Below are positions 39,869 to 49,969 of a stretch of 64,000 bases of DNA, piece after piece. How positions within the stretch are numbered: position 1 is the stretch's first letter; every line of letters starts with the position of its first letter. A model generated the notes under the pieces. That model made no database searches and was not told where the DNA came from. It was given only the letters and a program-made list of their open reading frames with translations. A program made the position numbers and the translations under genes. This stretch comes from Acinetobacter sp. MB5 (GTDB taxonomy: Bacteria > Pseudomonadota > Gammaproteobacteria > Pseudomonadales > Moraxellaceae), in contig NZ_POVU01000002.1 of NCBI RefSeq assembly GCF_003261585.1, positions 457,566-521,565 of the forward strand, given 5' to 3'.

Positions 39869-40576
39869 ATGAACTTGGAGCAAGTTCGCCACGTCGATGA
39901 CGCCATTACTTCACGCCATTCAGTACGTGCTTTTCTAGACACCCCTGTTGACCCACAAATCATCCGTGACATTTTAAGCGTTGCTAGTCGTGCACCTTCA
40001 GGCACCAATACACAGCCTTGGAAAGTTTATGTCGTTACAGGAAAAAAACGTGATGCCATGGTTGAACGAGTATGTCAGGCTCAACTTGAAGTGAATGAAC
40101 ATCCTGAGCTTGCAGAAAAATATAAAGAAACCTTTGCGTATTATCCTGAAAAATGGATTTCACCATTTATTGACCGTCGCCGTGCCAATGGTTGGGGACT
40201 ATATGGCTTGTTGAACATTCAACGCGGTGAAAAAGAAAAAATGGCAGCTCAGCAGTTGCGTAATTTCAAACTGTTCGATGCACCTGTCGCCCTTTATTTC
40301 ACCGTCAATAAAGCAATGGGTATTGGTTCAAAAATGGACATTGCCATGATGATTCAAAATGTGATGGTGGCTGCTAGAGCGCGTGGTTTAGACACTTGCC
40401 CACAGGCAGCGTGGAATCATTTTCACCCAATCGTGCTTGAAGAAATTGGTGCACCTGAAGATGAAGAGTTGGTGTGTACTGTGGCTTTGGGTTATGCAGA
40501 CCCAGACGATATTGTAAATACCTTCATCACTCCGCGTGAACCTGTAGAAAGCTTTAGTGTGTTTATTGAAGAATAA
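39869..40576 (+). CDS. Nitroreductase family protein
   Basis: 235 residues. FMN-dependent nitroreductase fold: N-terminal SRHSVRAFLDTPVD (residues about 12-25) with the FMN-phosphate Arg, SRAPSGTNTQPWKVYV near 40-55, and GLDTCPQAAW near 173. Natural substrate unknown; close relatives reduce nitroaromatics or quinones with NAD(P)H. ATG 39869 has a CAGGAG site 7 bases upstream; a longer frame to 39782 is rejected. Confidence 0.9.
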   Translation: MNLEQVRHVDDAITSRHSVRAFLDTPVDPQIIRDILSVASRAPSGTNTQPWKVYVVTGKKRDAMVERVCQAQLEVNEHPELAEKYKETFAYYPEKWISPFIDRRRANGWGLYGLLNIQRGEKEKMAAQQLRNFKLFDAPVALYFTVNKAMGIGSKMDIAMMIQNVMVAARARGLDTCPQAAWNHFHPIVLEEIGAPEDEELVCTVALGYADPDDIVNTFITPREPVESFSVFIEE

Positions 40577-40590
40577 ATACAGGGAGTTAT

Positions 40591-40617
40591 AAAAGGTCAT
40601 CGCGTGATGGCCTTTTT
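40591..40617. terminator. Terminator between nitroreductase and Nudix gene
   Basis: AAAAGGTCATC / GATGGCCTTTT with one wobble pair and loop GCGT, then T-run. Confidence 0.8.
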
Positions 40618-40635
40618 ATTTTAAAGATAGATCAC

Positions 40636-41040
40636 TTAAAAACTGGCACTTTGAACTGCGCCCTGAAAATTCAGGCAATCCAAAACTCTTTTTTGCTGGA
40701 CTTCAGTCAGTTGTGAAATTTCAAACCAACGATATTCGGAATGTTCATCACTCAGTTGAATTTTTGCCTGTTCAGGTAAAGAACAGCGAAAAATAAAAGC
40801 ATGTGAATTCACTGCTGCGTGATAATACACACCACTCAAATAAGCAATCTCGACATCGCAGCCCAATTCTTCCTGACATTCTCGAAGTAAAGCCTGATGA
40901 ATGGTTTCTCCGACATCCAAGCCACCACCTGGCAAGCCCCATGCCTGATTCGTATAAGTTGCTTTAAGCAATAAGACTTGCTGGCTGTCATTGGTGATGA
41001 CTGCATGAGAACTCATGCGATACAAATCCTGAAAACTCAC
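40636..41040 (-). CDS. Nudix hydrolase
   Basis: 134 residues. Complete Nudix box: GGGLDVGETIHQALLRECQE followed by ELG, near residues 37-60, with the metal-binding REcqEE. It hydrolyses a nucleoside diphosphate derivative; the substrate is unknown. Start is GTG at 41040, overlapping the TAG of the DUF2939 gene by one base (TAGTG), so translation is likely coupled. Confidence 0.88.
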   Translation of the reverse strand: MSFQDLYRMSSHAVITNDSQQVLLLKATYTNQAWGLPGGGLDVGETIHQALLRECQEELGCDVEIAYLSGVYYHAAVNSHAFIFRCSLPEQAKIQLSDEHSEYRWFEISQLTEVQQKRVLDCLNFQGAVQSASF

Positions 41041-41636
41041 TAAGATGCCTGCTGAACTTTTGCCAAACCAAGGTCAATGTCAGTCATTTTCCAATTCCAG
41101 CCATCGCGGGTGAAAATAAACTGCGTATCGGCACCTTGTAGATGTACCACATGAATCACAAAATGATTTAAATCTTGATAACCCGCATGGTACTGCAATT
41201 CATTACTTGATTCTGTCGGTGCAGAATCAGATGCCGTATGGCTCATATTGGCCTGCATGACGGTTGAACTTGCATCGGCTTGACTATGTGCGAGTGACTG
41301 TGAAAACTGTTTACCCTGTAACAGTAAAATCATGGTTTTAGGCGTCACCACCCGATCCAAAATCGCATTGGTAATTGGTTCACCAATATATTCACCAACC
41401 AGATGTCGCCAAGATGGACGCTCTCCCTGATTCAGATCTGCTCCAAACCAACGGGCGTTCATTTGTGGCTTGAGACTTTCTTTCACTGCGTGATAATCAA
41501 TATATGCAGAGATCTTTTCAGGTTGATTATTTTCATAAGCTTGCTTGAGTTGGTACATCATCCAATATGGCGATGCCAACCATGCCAACACACACATAAA
41601 CATTGCCACGCCAAGCGCAAGAATAAGCTTTTTCAC
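41040..41636 (-). CDS. DUF2939 domain protein
   Basis: 198 residues. N-terminal membrane anchor (LILALGVAMFMCVLAWLASPY, residues 4-24, mostly hydrophobic) followed by the family region YQLKQAYENNQPEKISAYIDY, typical of DUF2939. The remainder is periplasmic. Function unknown. It overlaps the Nudix gene start by one base. Confidence 0.8.
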   Translation of the reverse strand: MKKLILALGVAMFMCVLAWLASPYWMMYQLKQAYENNQPEKISAYIDYHAVKESLKPQMNARWFGADLNQGERPSWRHLVGEYIGEPITNAILDRVVTPKTMILLLQGKQFSQSLAHSQADASSTVMQANMSHTASDSAPTESSNELQYHAGYQDLNHFVIHVVHLQGADTQFIFTRDGWNWKMTDIDLGLAKVQQAS

Positions 41637-41900
41637 TGAACAATTGCCCTAGATCTTTTTAGCACTGATGAAAGTCGGCTAATTTAACCGATAATTCGGC
41701 GATATGTTGTACAAGCTTTGCTGATTTATGTAGCAATTGCTTTATTTTTCGACAAGGCTAATCTCTTTTTTTGCTCAGTCTTTATTCATTGAGCTGATGA
41801 ATACATCTTAAGTGCAGAAACATAACAATGGATGGCTGAATTTTTTAGCAAAATCCGCCACAATAGACCGATAGTAAAAAGCCTGATTTTTGAGAAAAAG

Positions 41901-42623
41901 ATGAGTGATTTAGCTTTTGTTCAATACCAACTCAGTGGTGTTGATGCACAGAAATTCCTGCAAGGACAAGTCACCTTGCACGTTGAACGTCTTACCGAAC
42001 AAACTCCACGCTATACCGCGATTTGCGATTTAAAAGGTCGTATCCAGTTTGGTCTATGGCTCAACAAGTTAGATGCTGAAAATTTTGAATTGGTGGTTAC
42101 ACAAGACCAGAGTGATGAATTTGCCAAACATATTAAAAAATATGGTGCATTTTCTAAAATGACGCTGACTGTTGTTGGTGAAGTTTATCCAACCCTGACA
42201 GCTGATTCGACCAGCTTTGCAGCAGAAGTTACAGATATCCAAGCATGGCAACAACAAGCCATCGCACAGGGTCAAGCCTACATTTGCCAAGCCACGGCAC
42301 ATGAGTTTCAACCACAAGAACTACGTTTACATCAGCGTGAAGGCGTACATTACGATAAAGGCTGCTATATCGGTCAAGAGATCGTGGCACGCTTATGGTT
42401 TAAAGCAAAACCTAAACACTGGTTGCATTTAGTTGAAAGCACTGGCGATGTGCCTGCTGTTGCAAGCAAACCTCATGCTGACGTTGAAGTTGTGAATAGT
42501 GTTGCTACTACAACAGGTTTCCAAGCTTTGGTGGTTGCAAAACCTGCTGCACTGGCAGAACTGGGCTGGACAGTACTCGATTTACCTGAGCCATTAAATG
42601 GGGATGTTGCTCGCCCTCAATAA
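41901..42623 (+). CDS. ygfZ: tRNA-modifying protein YgfZ (folate-binding)
   Basis: 240 residues, shorter than the E. coli protein but typical for Acinetobacter-type members. The diagnostic K-x-C-Y-x-G-Q-E motif is present as KGCYIGQE near residue 155. YgfZ binds folate and supports assembly or repair of some iron-sulfur enzymes, including the tRNA thiomethylase MiaB. ATG 41901 chosen over an upstream frame to 41832 because it gives the family N-terminus MSDLAFVQYQLSG. Confidence 0.9.
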   Translation: MSDLAFVQYQLSGVDAQKFLQGQVTLHVERLTEQTPRYTAICDLKGRIQFGLWLNKLDAENFELVVTQDQSDEFAKHIKKYGAFSKMTLTVVGEVYPTLTADSTSFAAEVTDIQAWQQQAIAQGQAYICQATAHEFQPQELRLHQREGVHYDKGCYIGQEIVARLWFKAKPKHWLHLVESTGDVPAVASKPHADVEVVNSVATTTGFQALVVAKPAALAELGWTVLDLPEPLNGDVARPQ

Positions 42624-42759
42624 AATTCTATTTAACTTTGGGCAAATCAATACTTTGCCCAAAGTACTGTATTCAAAAATCACACAAATTACGCTCGTTT
42701 TTTTCTCATATTTTATAGACAATAAGTCACATTTCACTTAACACACATCGAGTTACTTT

Positions 42760-43467
42760 ATGAAAAAACTCATTGCCGCATTTGGATTAAGTCTAATGAC
42801 AATGGGGCTAGCACATGCTGATATTGCAACGCTAAAAACCAATTTACAAAAAAATTATCCAGACATTACCCCACAATCCATTCAACCTACACCTGTAAAA
42901 GATATTTACGAAGTGTATATGGATGGTCAAATCGTCTATACCAATGACGAAGCACGCTATTTCTTTATTGGTAACTTGGTTGACTTAAAAAATAAAGTCA
43001 GCCTGACCGAAGAGCGTATGCAGGAACTCAATAAAATTGATGTCAAAACATTACCGCTAAATCAAGCGATTAAACATGTAAAAGGCAATGGCAAACGTGT
43101 GATGTATGTGTTCAGTGATCCTGATTGTCCATACTGTCATGCTTTGGAAGAAGAACTGAAGCAAGTTGATAACGTCACGATTTATTTATTCTTGTATCCA
43201 TTAAAAAATTTGCATCCAAATGCAGAAGCGATGGCGCAAAAAATCTGGTGTTCAAAAGACAAATACAGCGCATGGGAAAACTACGTACTCGATCGCAAAC
43301 AACCAAATGGTAAAGAAGGTTGTGCCACCCCTGTACAGAAAAACCTAGCATTGGGTGAAAAACTCAATATTGATGGGACGCCAACGTTCTTCTTAAAAGA
43401 TGGTCAGCGTATTTCGGGTGCACGTAGTGCCGATGAAATTAATAAATTACTGGATTCAGTTCAGTAA
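42760..43467 (+). CDS. dsbC: Thiol:disulfide interchange protein DsbC
   Basis: 235 residues. Signal peptide (residues 1-20, ending LAHA), N-terminal dimerisation domain (about 21-85), and a thioredoxin-fold domain with the active site DPDCPYCHALEEEL near residues 123-136. It isomerises wrong disulfides in the periplasm and is kept reduced by DsbD. Stand-alone gene ended by a hairpin terminator. Confidence 0.95.
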   Translation: MKKLIAAFGLSLMTMGLAHADIATLKTNLQKNYPDITPQSIQPTPVKDIYEVYMDGQIVYTNDEARYFFIGNLVDLKNKVSLTEERMQELNKIDVKTLPLNQAIKHVKGNGKRVMYVFSDPDCPYCHALEEELKQVDNVTIYLFLYPLKNLHPNAEAMAQKIWCSKDKYSAWENYVLDRKQPNGKEGCATPVQKNLALGEKLNIDGTPTFFLKDGQRISGARSADEINKLLDSVQ

Positions 43468-43473
43468 TTTAAA

Positions 43474-43504
43474 GCACCTCAGCATAGAACTGAGGTGCAT
43501 TTTT
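43474..43504 (+). terminator. dsbC terminator
   Basis: GCACCTCAG / CTGAGGTGC with a 7-base loop, then ATTTTT. Confidence 0.85.
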
Positions 43505-43509
43505 AATGA

Positions 43510-44496
43510 TTATTGATCGTCTAACGATTCATCACGCTGAGCAAAACGGCTCGCCAAAATACCACACACAATCAATTGAATTTGATGAAACAACATCAAA
43601 GGCAACAAGATCAGACCAATCGGCTGTCCTGCAAAAATAATCTTGGCCATTGGCACACCACTCGCCAACGTCTTTTTAGACCCACAAAACAAAATTGCAA
43701 TCTGGTCTTTCTTTTTAAAGCCCAAAGCACGGCTCGAATAGTGAATCAGCACCATTACAATTGCCAGTAAAACACCACACACCACAAACAAACTCAACAA
43801 TGTTTCAACCGAAACCTGATGCCAGATTCCTTCAATGACTGCTTCACTGAAAGCCGCATAGACCACCATCAAAATTGAGCCTTGATCGACAACTTTAACC
43901 ATCGAACCGTGTTTTTTAATGAGGGGAAAGAGTTTTGACCGGCAAATTTGCCCCAAAATAAATGGCACCAGTAACAAGGACACAATATTGAGCACCGCAT
44001 TCGATGAACCTGCATGATGCTGTGACAACGACTGACTAATAAAAATACTGACTAAAAACGGCGTAATAAACATACCAAATATATTGGATGCAGAAGCGCT
44101 ACATAACGCAGCAGGCACATTCCCTTTTGCAATTGAAGTAAAGGCAATTGAGGATTGCACAGTCGATGGTAACAATGCCAAATATAAAACACCTAGATAG
44201 AGTTGATGCCCTAATAATGGCTCAATCACGGGTTTAAGCAATAAACCGAGTATTGGAAATAAAATAAAGGTTGCTGTGAAAATACACAGATGCAAACGCC
44301 AATGCGTTAAGCCATCCATCACCGCCTGACGAGATAACTTGGCACCATGTAAAAAGAACAATAATGCAATCGCAAAATTGGTCAGTTGACCGAAGATTGT
44401 AGCTGCTTGACCATGAATCGGCACAATACTGGCTAAGATCACCATGCTAATGATCATCAGGCTAAAATTATCGGGTAAAAAACGTGGTCGAGCCAT
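43510..44496 (-). CDS. SBF-like (YfeH-type) bile acid:Na+ symporter family protein
   Basis: 328 residues with about ten hydrophobic helices. It matches the SBF-like subgroup: N-terminal RPRFLPDNFSLMIISMV, the FFLHGAKLSRQAV segment near residue 47, and the conserved LPSTVQSSIAFTSIAKGNV near 110-128. Substrate unknown. ATG 44496 is chosen because AGGA lies 8 bases upstream; the frame is open to 44529. Confidence 0.87.
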   Translation of the reverse strand: MARPRFLPDNFSLMIISMVILASIVPIHGQAATIFGQLTNFAIALLFFLHGAKLSRQAVMDGLTHWRLHLCIFTATFILFPILGLLLKPVIEPLLGHQLYLGVLYLALLPSTVQSSIAFTSIAKGNVPAALCSASASNIFGMFITPFLVSIFISQSLSQHHAGSSNAVLNIVSLLLVPFILGQICRSKLFPLIKKHGSMVKVVDQGSILMVVYAAFSEAVIEGIWHQVSVETLLSLFVVCGVLLAIVMVLIHYSSRALGFKKKDQIAILFCGSKKTLASGVPMAKIIFAGQPIGLILLPLMLFHQIQLIVCGILASRFAQRDESLDDQ

Positions 44497-44679
44497 TACT
44501 GTTCCTTTTGGTCTATTCGCCACAATCATTTTTTGCGAAATAGATAAATTTCAAATGAATTTTCATGTATTCAAAAGAGATATTTTTAATGAGACGACTT
44601 TGCATTATGACGAAGCCCTCTGAAAAATCACTTAAAAATATGCGAAGCATAGTAAACCAAGCGCATTTCTTTGGTCAAT

Positions 44680-45609
44680 CTACCACCAGAAAGCGATCAG
44701 TATACTGATTCCTATAAACCCCAAAATCGTACTTAACATCAGTGCAGCAATCGCTCGTTGTTCCAAACCATAGACTTGTCCTAAAAGACCAAACACGATT
44801 GGCATGGGTAAAGCGGCAATCAAAGTCGCTGCATGTTGCATTTCAAGTGTGACCGAAGCTTGTGGCATCAAAAAGAATAGACTGAAAATAATGCTCGGCA
44901 TCAAGATCGTTTTCAGCAATGCAAGTATGGCTGTCTGTCTATCTAAAGCCTTCAAGCTTAATGTGACCAAGCTTCCACCAATCACGAACAGTGCAAGTGG
45001 CGGTGCAGTCTTGCCTAATACATTTAATAAATCATCTAGCCGTGCTGGGAGTTTGATTTGAAAAATCACCGCGATCATGGAGAGTACAATAGCAATGACC
45101 AGGGGATTTTTAATCAAACTCGTACATGATTTTATTAACATGGAAGATGTACGGTTTTGGACTTGTAAGCCTGCTTCAGCTAACAGCAAAACCATGGTAA
45201 TCATAACCAGATTTTCAATCATCAAGGTCAATGATAAATACACGACCGCATGCAGTGGCATGATTAAAGGTAAGATTGCACTTCCTATTAATCCTGTATT
45301 GGACATCGCTCCACCCATCGACATGACTGCCGACTGAGTCAGACTATATCGAAAATGATGTTTGTAAATCCAATAGGCCAAACCATAAACCAACAGCGAG
45401 CCACCCGCATAAGCAAATAAATAAGGCGGCAACCAAATTTCGTGAAGGTTTTTACTGGCTAATGCATGCAAGATCAGAGCTGGTAGCGCGATTTTAATCA
45501 CATAACTGCCTAAACCCTTAATTTGCTCAATGGTGAGCAAGCCCAACTTGACACTGCAATACCCTGCGCCCATGAGCAAAAACATAGGCAGTAAGATATC
45601 AAAAATCAA
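44680..45609 (-). CDS. AEC family transporter
   Basis: 309 residues, about ten membrane helices, auxin-efflux-carrier family. N-terminal DILLPMFLLMGAGYCSVKLG and the NTGLIGSAILPLI segment near residue 105 are typical. It starts with TTG at 45609, preceded by an AGGTGATG stretch; an ATG pair just upstream is out of frame. It lies 31 bases behind the stop of the OYE-like gene's downstream side in the minus direction but is transcribed after it. Substrate unknown. Confidence 0.85.
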   Translation of the reverse strand: MIFDILLPMFLLMGAGYCSVKLGLLTIEQIKGLGSYVIKIALPALILHALASKNLHEIWLPPYLFAYAGGSLLVYGLAYWIYKHHFRYSLTQSAVMSMGGAMSNTGLIGSAILPLIMPLHAVVYLSLTLMIENLVMITMVLLLAEAGLQVQNRTSSMLIKSCTSLIKNPLVIAIVLSMIAVIFQIKLPARLDDLLNVLGKTAPPLALFVIGGSLVTLSLKALDRQTAILALLKTILMPSIIFSLFFLMPQASVTLEMQHAATLIAALPMPIVFGLLGQVYGLEQRAIAALMLSTILGFIGISILIAFWW

Positions 45610-45640
45610 GACATCATCACCTGAATGCTAGATTACGTTA

Positions 45641-46762
45641 TTAGATTTCAAAGACATGAAATAGGTTTTTAAAGCCATGTGGCTGGCAACGCAAATATTG
45701 TGGTGCAATCTGAATACTCTCACCCAAAGATGCAGCCACATGCCACGGCCAGCGTGGGTCATATAATATCGCACGAGCAACCGCAATCGCATCTGCCTGA
45801 TGATGACGCACAATCAATTCAGCTTGCTGTGCTTCGGTAATCAATCCCACCGCAATGACAGGAATCTGGACGTGTTGTTTAATTTCTTCAGCAAAAGGAA
45901 CCTGATAGTTCGGTTCAATATCAATCTGCTGCTTTTCATGCAAACCACCGCTTGAAACATGCACATAAGCTGCGCCCACTTTTTCAAGTTGCTTGGCAAG
46001 CTCTACACTCGATTCTAGTGTCCAGCTAGCATCTGCTTGTGATTCCATCCAGTCGGTTGCAGAAAGACGTACGCCAACGGGGAATCCTTGTGGTACAACT
46101 TCCAAAACTTCAGCAAGCACTTCAAGAGTCAAACGCATGCGATTTTCCAAGCTGCCGCCATATTGGTCTTCACGCTGATTCGACAATGGTGACAAGAACT
46201 GATGCAACAAATAACCATGAGCTGCATGAAGTTCAATCAAATCAAAACCTGCATCAACAGCACGCTGCGCTGCTGCAACAAAGTCCTGTTTCACTACCTG
46301 AATTTCTTCTATTGTCAAAGCATGTGGTGCAAGGTCTTTTTCAGCAAATCCCACTGTACTTGGTGCAACAGTTTGCCAACCATGCGCATGTTCAGGTGCA
46401 AATTGCCCACGACCTAACCAAGGTTTATCGGTTGAAGCTTTACGACCTGCGTGTGCCAACTGCACACCAAACGGCATTGGAGAAAGTGTTTTCACTTTTT
46501 GAAGTAATGTCTTAATTTGATCGCGTTGTTGATCATTCCACAAACCGAGATCCGCATAACTAATCCGACCTTCAGCCTGTACAGCCGTTGCTTCAACAAT
46601 ACATAAGCCTGCACCTGACAACGCATAACTTGCCCATTGTTGCTCATGCCAATAAGTCACTTCACCTACGTCAGTCGCAGAATATTGACACATGGGTGCA
46701 ACGATAATTCGGTTGTTTAGTGCAAGATCACCAAACTGAATTGATTCAAATAATTTTGACAT
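45641..46762 (-). CDS. NADH:flavin oxidoreductase, Old Yellow Enzyme family (YqjM-like)
   Basis: 373 residues. TIM-barrel ene-reductase with FMN. Motifs: NRIIVAPMCQYSA near residues 18-30 with the YqjM-type Cys, HAGRKAS near 107, GFDLIELHAAHGYLLHQFLS near 178-197 (catalytic His pair), and ADAIAVARAILYDPRWP near 332. It reduces activated C=C bonds with NAD(P)H; natural substrate unknown. Between an AEC transporter and a TonB receptor on the same strand. Confidence 0.93.
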   Translation of the reverse strand: MSKLFESIQFGDLALNNRIIVAPMCQYSATDVGEVTYWHEQQWASYALSGAGLCIVEATAVQAEGRISYADLGLWNDQQRDQIKTLLQKVKTLSPMPFGVQLAHAGRKASTDKPWLGRGQFAPEHAHGWQTVAPSTVGFAEKDLAPHALTIEEIQVVKQDFVAAAQRAVDAGFDLIELHAAHGYLLHQFLSPLSNQREDQYGGSLENRMRLTLEVLAEVLEVVPQGFPVGVRLSATDWMESQADASWTLESSVELAKQLEKVGAAYVHVSSGGLHEKQQIDIEPNYQVPFAEEIKQHVQIPVIAVGLITEAQQAELIVRHHQADAIAVARAILYDPRWPWHVAASLGESIQIAPQYLRCQPHGFKNLFHVFEI

Positions 46763-46786
46763 TTAAAAAACTGCTCCCCTGTTTCA

Positions 46787-48895
46787 TTAAAATTGTTTGG
46801 TAATACTTAGACCTGCGCTCCAATTGCGCCCTTCTGCTGGTTCAAAATACCGTCCATTGCCATCATTCACAATCACTGAACCAATATAATTTCGGTCAAA
46901 TAAATTATCGACACGGGCATAAGTATTGATTGCCCAGTCCTGCATTTTCCACTTGTAACCAACATCTATGGCCGCAACGGTATAGCTTGGTGCTGCATCA
47001 GAGTTTGCATCATTGACATAGATTTTATCCATATAATGTGCTTCAACACCTGCAAAAGCCCCAGTTTCAGGCTGCCAAGCTAAACGTGCAAAAGCCTGAT
47101 TTTTTGCAATGCCTGGAATTGAATTCCCTTTTTTGACCGTTCCAGATGATGAGGTGAAATCTGCATCAAAGGTTGCATCTAAGTAGCTGTAACTGGCCTG
47201 CGCTTTTAAATCTCGCCACAGATTTTTATTCCATGAAAACTCAATACCTTTACGCTGAGTTTGATCAACATTTTGATAAGTTGCCCGACCATTCACCGTT
47301 GCATACGACACAATGTCATTTTTAGTGTTAATTTGGAAGGCTGCCAAGGTGAAATATCCCCAAGGATTTTCAGACTTCAAACCCACTTCATAGTTATCAC
47401 TGCTTGAAGGTTTTAAATCAAAGTTAAACCCTGCTGCCCCATCTGGTCGATAAGCCATTTCGGTAAACGTTGGGGTTTCAAAACCTTTGGCATAACTGGC
47501 ATAAGCCAACAATTCAGGTAAAATCTGCCAGCTTAAAGTCGCTGAAGGCAAGGTTTTAGCATATTCCGTTTTACCGCTATCATCACCATTACTTAAATAA
47601 TGGTCATCTGACTTGTAATGCACATTGCTGTAACGAACACCTGTATCTAAACGCCAAGTCGGTAAAAACTGCCAAGATGCTTGCAAGTATGGATCAATAT
47701 TCCACAAGGTATTGTCTTCATTACGGCGTAAATTGCCTTTGACACCATAGTTGCCTGCAGCATCATAGTTTTCATAACCTTTCCGGTCTTCATCCATTGC
47801 ATCGAGCGCAACACCCGCACTAATTCGGGTATTTGGCAGTAAATCTTTGCCTGTCCAACGGAAATCAGCACCATAATAATTACGATCAAAATCAATCACA
47901 CCACCAGCCTGATTCACATTGGCCTGAGTCGATTTTGGAATTGACTGGTACTGCGTCACATGTCGATTTCCAATATAGGTCATGGCATACAGTTCATTGT
48001 GATCATCTAAGGGTTTTGTCCACGTCACCCCTGTTTGAGTTTGTTCAATTTCTTTACGGGTGTTATAAGTGTCCGCATTACTCACGGCTTGTTTTGGGTT
48101 TTGCTCCCATAAAGCACGTGTCAGCCCCATCGGGTCATCGGCATTAATCTTAACGTAGTTGGTTACCCAGTTAATTTTACTGCCATCGCTCAAATTCCAT
48201 GTCAGCTTGGCATTATTCAGCACTTTGTCCGCAGCACTATGATCACGATAACCATCGGTATTAAAGTAAGATGAACTAATCACATAACTCGGTTCATTTT
48301 CCGCATGTGCGCCACCTTGCAGCACAATTGAGCTATTGCTGCGTTGGTCACTTCCCCCTGCATATCCCATGGTTACTGAGTCTCGACCCTGACCTTCTTT
48401 GGTCGTTGCCAAAATTGCACCGCCTGACGAGTTACCATATAAAGATGAGAATGGGCCTGTGAGAACCTCTAAATGGTCGAGGCTTTTTAAATCAATATTG
48501 GAAGTTTGTCCCTGACCATCAGGCATGGTGGCAGGAATACCATCGACATATAAACGAATACCACGCACACCAAAGGTCGAGCGTGCACCAAAACCTCGCA
48601 TGGAAAGTTGCAAATCTTGCGCGTAATTTTCACGGTTATTCAGCTGTAAACTTGGAATTCCCTTCACCACTTCGGTCAGGTTCACACCAATATTCTCCTG
48701 CTGCTTTGGCGCGTCTACACGAAAAATCGAAGCTGGCGTTTTCGCATAACTGGTACCCGTATGGGTTGCCTCCACTTTAATAGTGGGCAAATCCTGTACT
48801 GCCGAATCATCTTCAGCATAAAGACTTTGACAAATACAGGCTGTGAGCAACAACAGCGTGCTTTTTACCGTCACATGAACATGCAGATTACGCAT
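46787..48895 (-). CDS. TonB-dependent siderophore-type receptor
   Basis: 702 residues. Signal peptide (ending near CQSLYAED), TonB box region (LPTIKVEATHTG), plug with LQLSMRGFGARSTFGVRGIR and the signature DHLEVLTGPFSSLYGNSSGG near residues 128-147, then a beta barrel ending in Phe (GLSITKQF). It resembles PfeA/FecA-like receptors for ferric chelates; ligand not assignable. No Fur box or riboswitch was recognised upstream. 24 bases ahead of the OYE-like gene, so probably in one unit with it. Confidence 0.88.
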   Translation of the reverse strand: MRNLHVHVTVKSTLLLLTACICQSLYAEDDSAVQDLPTIKVEATHTGTSYAKTPASIFRVDAPKQQENIGVNLTEVVKGIPSLQLNNRENYAQDLQLSMRGFGARSTFGVRGIRLYVDGIPATMPDGQGQTSNIDLKSLDHLEVLTGPFSSLYGNSSGGAILATTKEGQGRDSVTMGYAGGSDQRSNSSIVLQGGAHAENEPSYVISSSYFNTDGYRDHSAADKVLNNAKLTWNLSDGSKINWVTNYVKINADDPMGLTRALWEQNPKQAVSNADTYNTRKEIEQTQTGVTWTKPLDDHNELYAMTYIGNRHVTQYQSIPKSTQANVNQAGGVIDFDRNYYGADFRWTGKDLLPNTRISAGVALDAMDEDRKGYENYDAAGNYGVKGNLRRNEDNTLWNIDPYLQASWQFLPTWRLDTGVRYSNVHYKSDDHYLSNGDDSGKTEYAKTLPSATLSWQILPELLAYASYAKGFETPTFTEMAYRPDGAAGFNFDLKPSSSDNYEVGLKSENPWGYFTLAAFQINTKNDIVSYATVNGRATYQNVDQTQRKGIEFSWNKNLWRDLKAQASYSYLDATFDADFTSSSGTVKKGNSIPGIAKNQAFARLAWQPETGAFAGVEAHYMDKIYVNDANSDAAPSYTVAAIDVGYKWKMQDWAINTYARVDNLFDRNYIGSVIVNDGNGRYFEPAEGRNWSAGLSITKQF

Positions 48896-49126
48896 TATTT
48901 ACATCCTAAATCTTATGGAGGGAGAGCAATGGTGGGCATTCAAAAGTTCAAGCAAAAATAGGCTTGTGGAGTGCCAAAAGTCAGTAACCTGACAAATTGA
49001 TGTTCAAAATCATAAAAATATAGGGGCTATTGTAGTAATGCATTTCACTGAACACAAGTTGCGGATATACCTGTTTCAGTGTGCGTGCTAAAGTATGGGT
49101 TTGATCGTTGTTGTTACTATCCCGTT

Positions 49127-49957
49127 ATGCCTGAATTACCCGAAGTCGAAACCACCAAAAATAGTCTAGCACCCTTGCTGCATCAAACTGTTCAAGCTGT
49201 TCGCGTGCGTCAACCTCAATTACGCTGGGTAATTCCGCAAGATGTTGACAAATTACAAGGTCAAAAACTGATTGGGTTACAACGACGTTCCAAATATATA
49301 CTGGCCGAGTTTGAACACGACACCATGTTATGGCATTTGGGGATGTCGGGCAGTTTTCGGATTTGTAAGGCGCAAGATGAACTGCGTAAACATGATCATT
49401 TCATTCTGGATTTTGGGGAACATCAGCTACGCTACCATGACCCACGCCGCTTCGGTTGCATCGTCTGGCTCAATGCAGATTCGCAGCATAAGCTGCTTGA
49501 CCCACTTGGGCCTGAGCCACTAACAGACGCATTTAATGCAGCGTACCTGACTGACAAGCTCAAATCCAAGCAAGTTGGTATCAAAGTTGCACTTATGGAT
49601 AATCATATCGTGGTAGGTGTAGGCAATATCTACGCAACCGAAAGCCTGTTTAATTTAGGCATTCACCCTGCCCAGCCTGCTTCAAGTTTAAGTCCACAAC
49701 AGGTTGAAGCACTGGTTGTTGAAATTAAACGTATTTTAAGTTTTGCTATTGGTCTTGGTGGTTCAACCTTACGAGACTATACCAATGCGATGGGGGAAAA
49801 TGGCTACTTTCAACAAACCTTACTCGCCTATGGGCGTGCTGGCGAAATGTGCGTTAACTGTGAAACAACTCTAGAAAATATCAAGCTGGGTCAGCGTGCC
49901 AGTGTCTTCTGTCCGCAGTGCCAGCCACTTAAAAAAATAGAAAAACAAAACGGTTAG
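49127..49957 (+). CDS. mutM: Formamidopyrimidine-DNA glycosylase
   Basis: 276 residues. Removes 8-oxoguanine and formamidopyrimidines from DNA. N-terminal catalytic Pro-Glu in MPELPEVETT, the Lys in RRSKYILAEF near 57, and the zinc finger CVNC...CPQC at the C-terminus (16 residues between the Cys pairs) are all present. ATG 49127 is the only start that puts Pro second; upstream open frame to 49079 is rejected. Followed 12 bases later by a parvulin gene. Confidence 0.97.
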   Translation: MPELPEVETTKNSLAPLLHQTVQAVRVRQPQLRWVIPQDVDKLQGQKLIGLQRRSKYILAEFEHDTMLWHLGMSGSFRICKAQDELRKHDHFILDFGEHQLRYHDPRRFGCIVWLNADSQHKLLDPLGPEPLTDAFNAAYLTDKLKSKQVGIKVALMDNHIVVGVGNIYATESLFNLGIHPAQPASSLSPQQVEALVVEIKRILSFAIGLGGSTLRDYTNAMGENGYFQQTLLAYGRAGEMCVNCETTLENIKLGQRASVFCPQCQPLKKIEKQNG

Positions 49958-49969
49958 GAGGCTAAAACT

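Noticed and set aside
48896..49126. TPP or cobalamin riboswitch before the TonB receptor
   Set aside because: No CTGAGA...ACCTGATC pattern or B12 box; only short purine-rich stretches seen.
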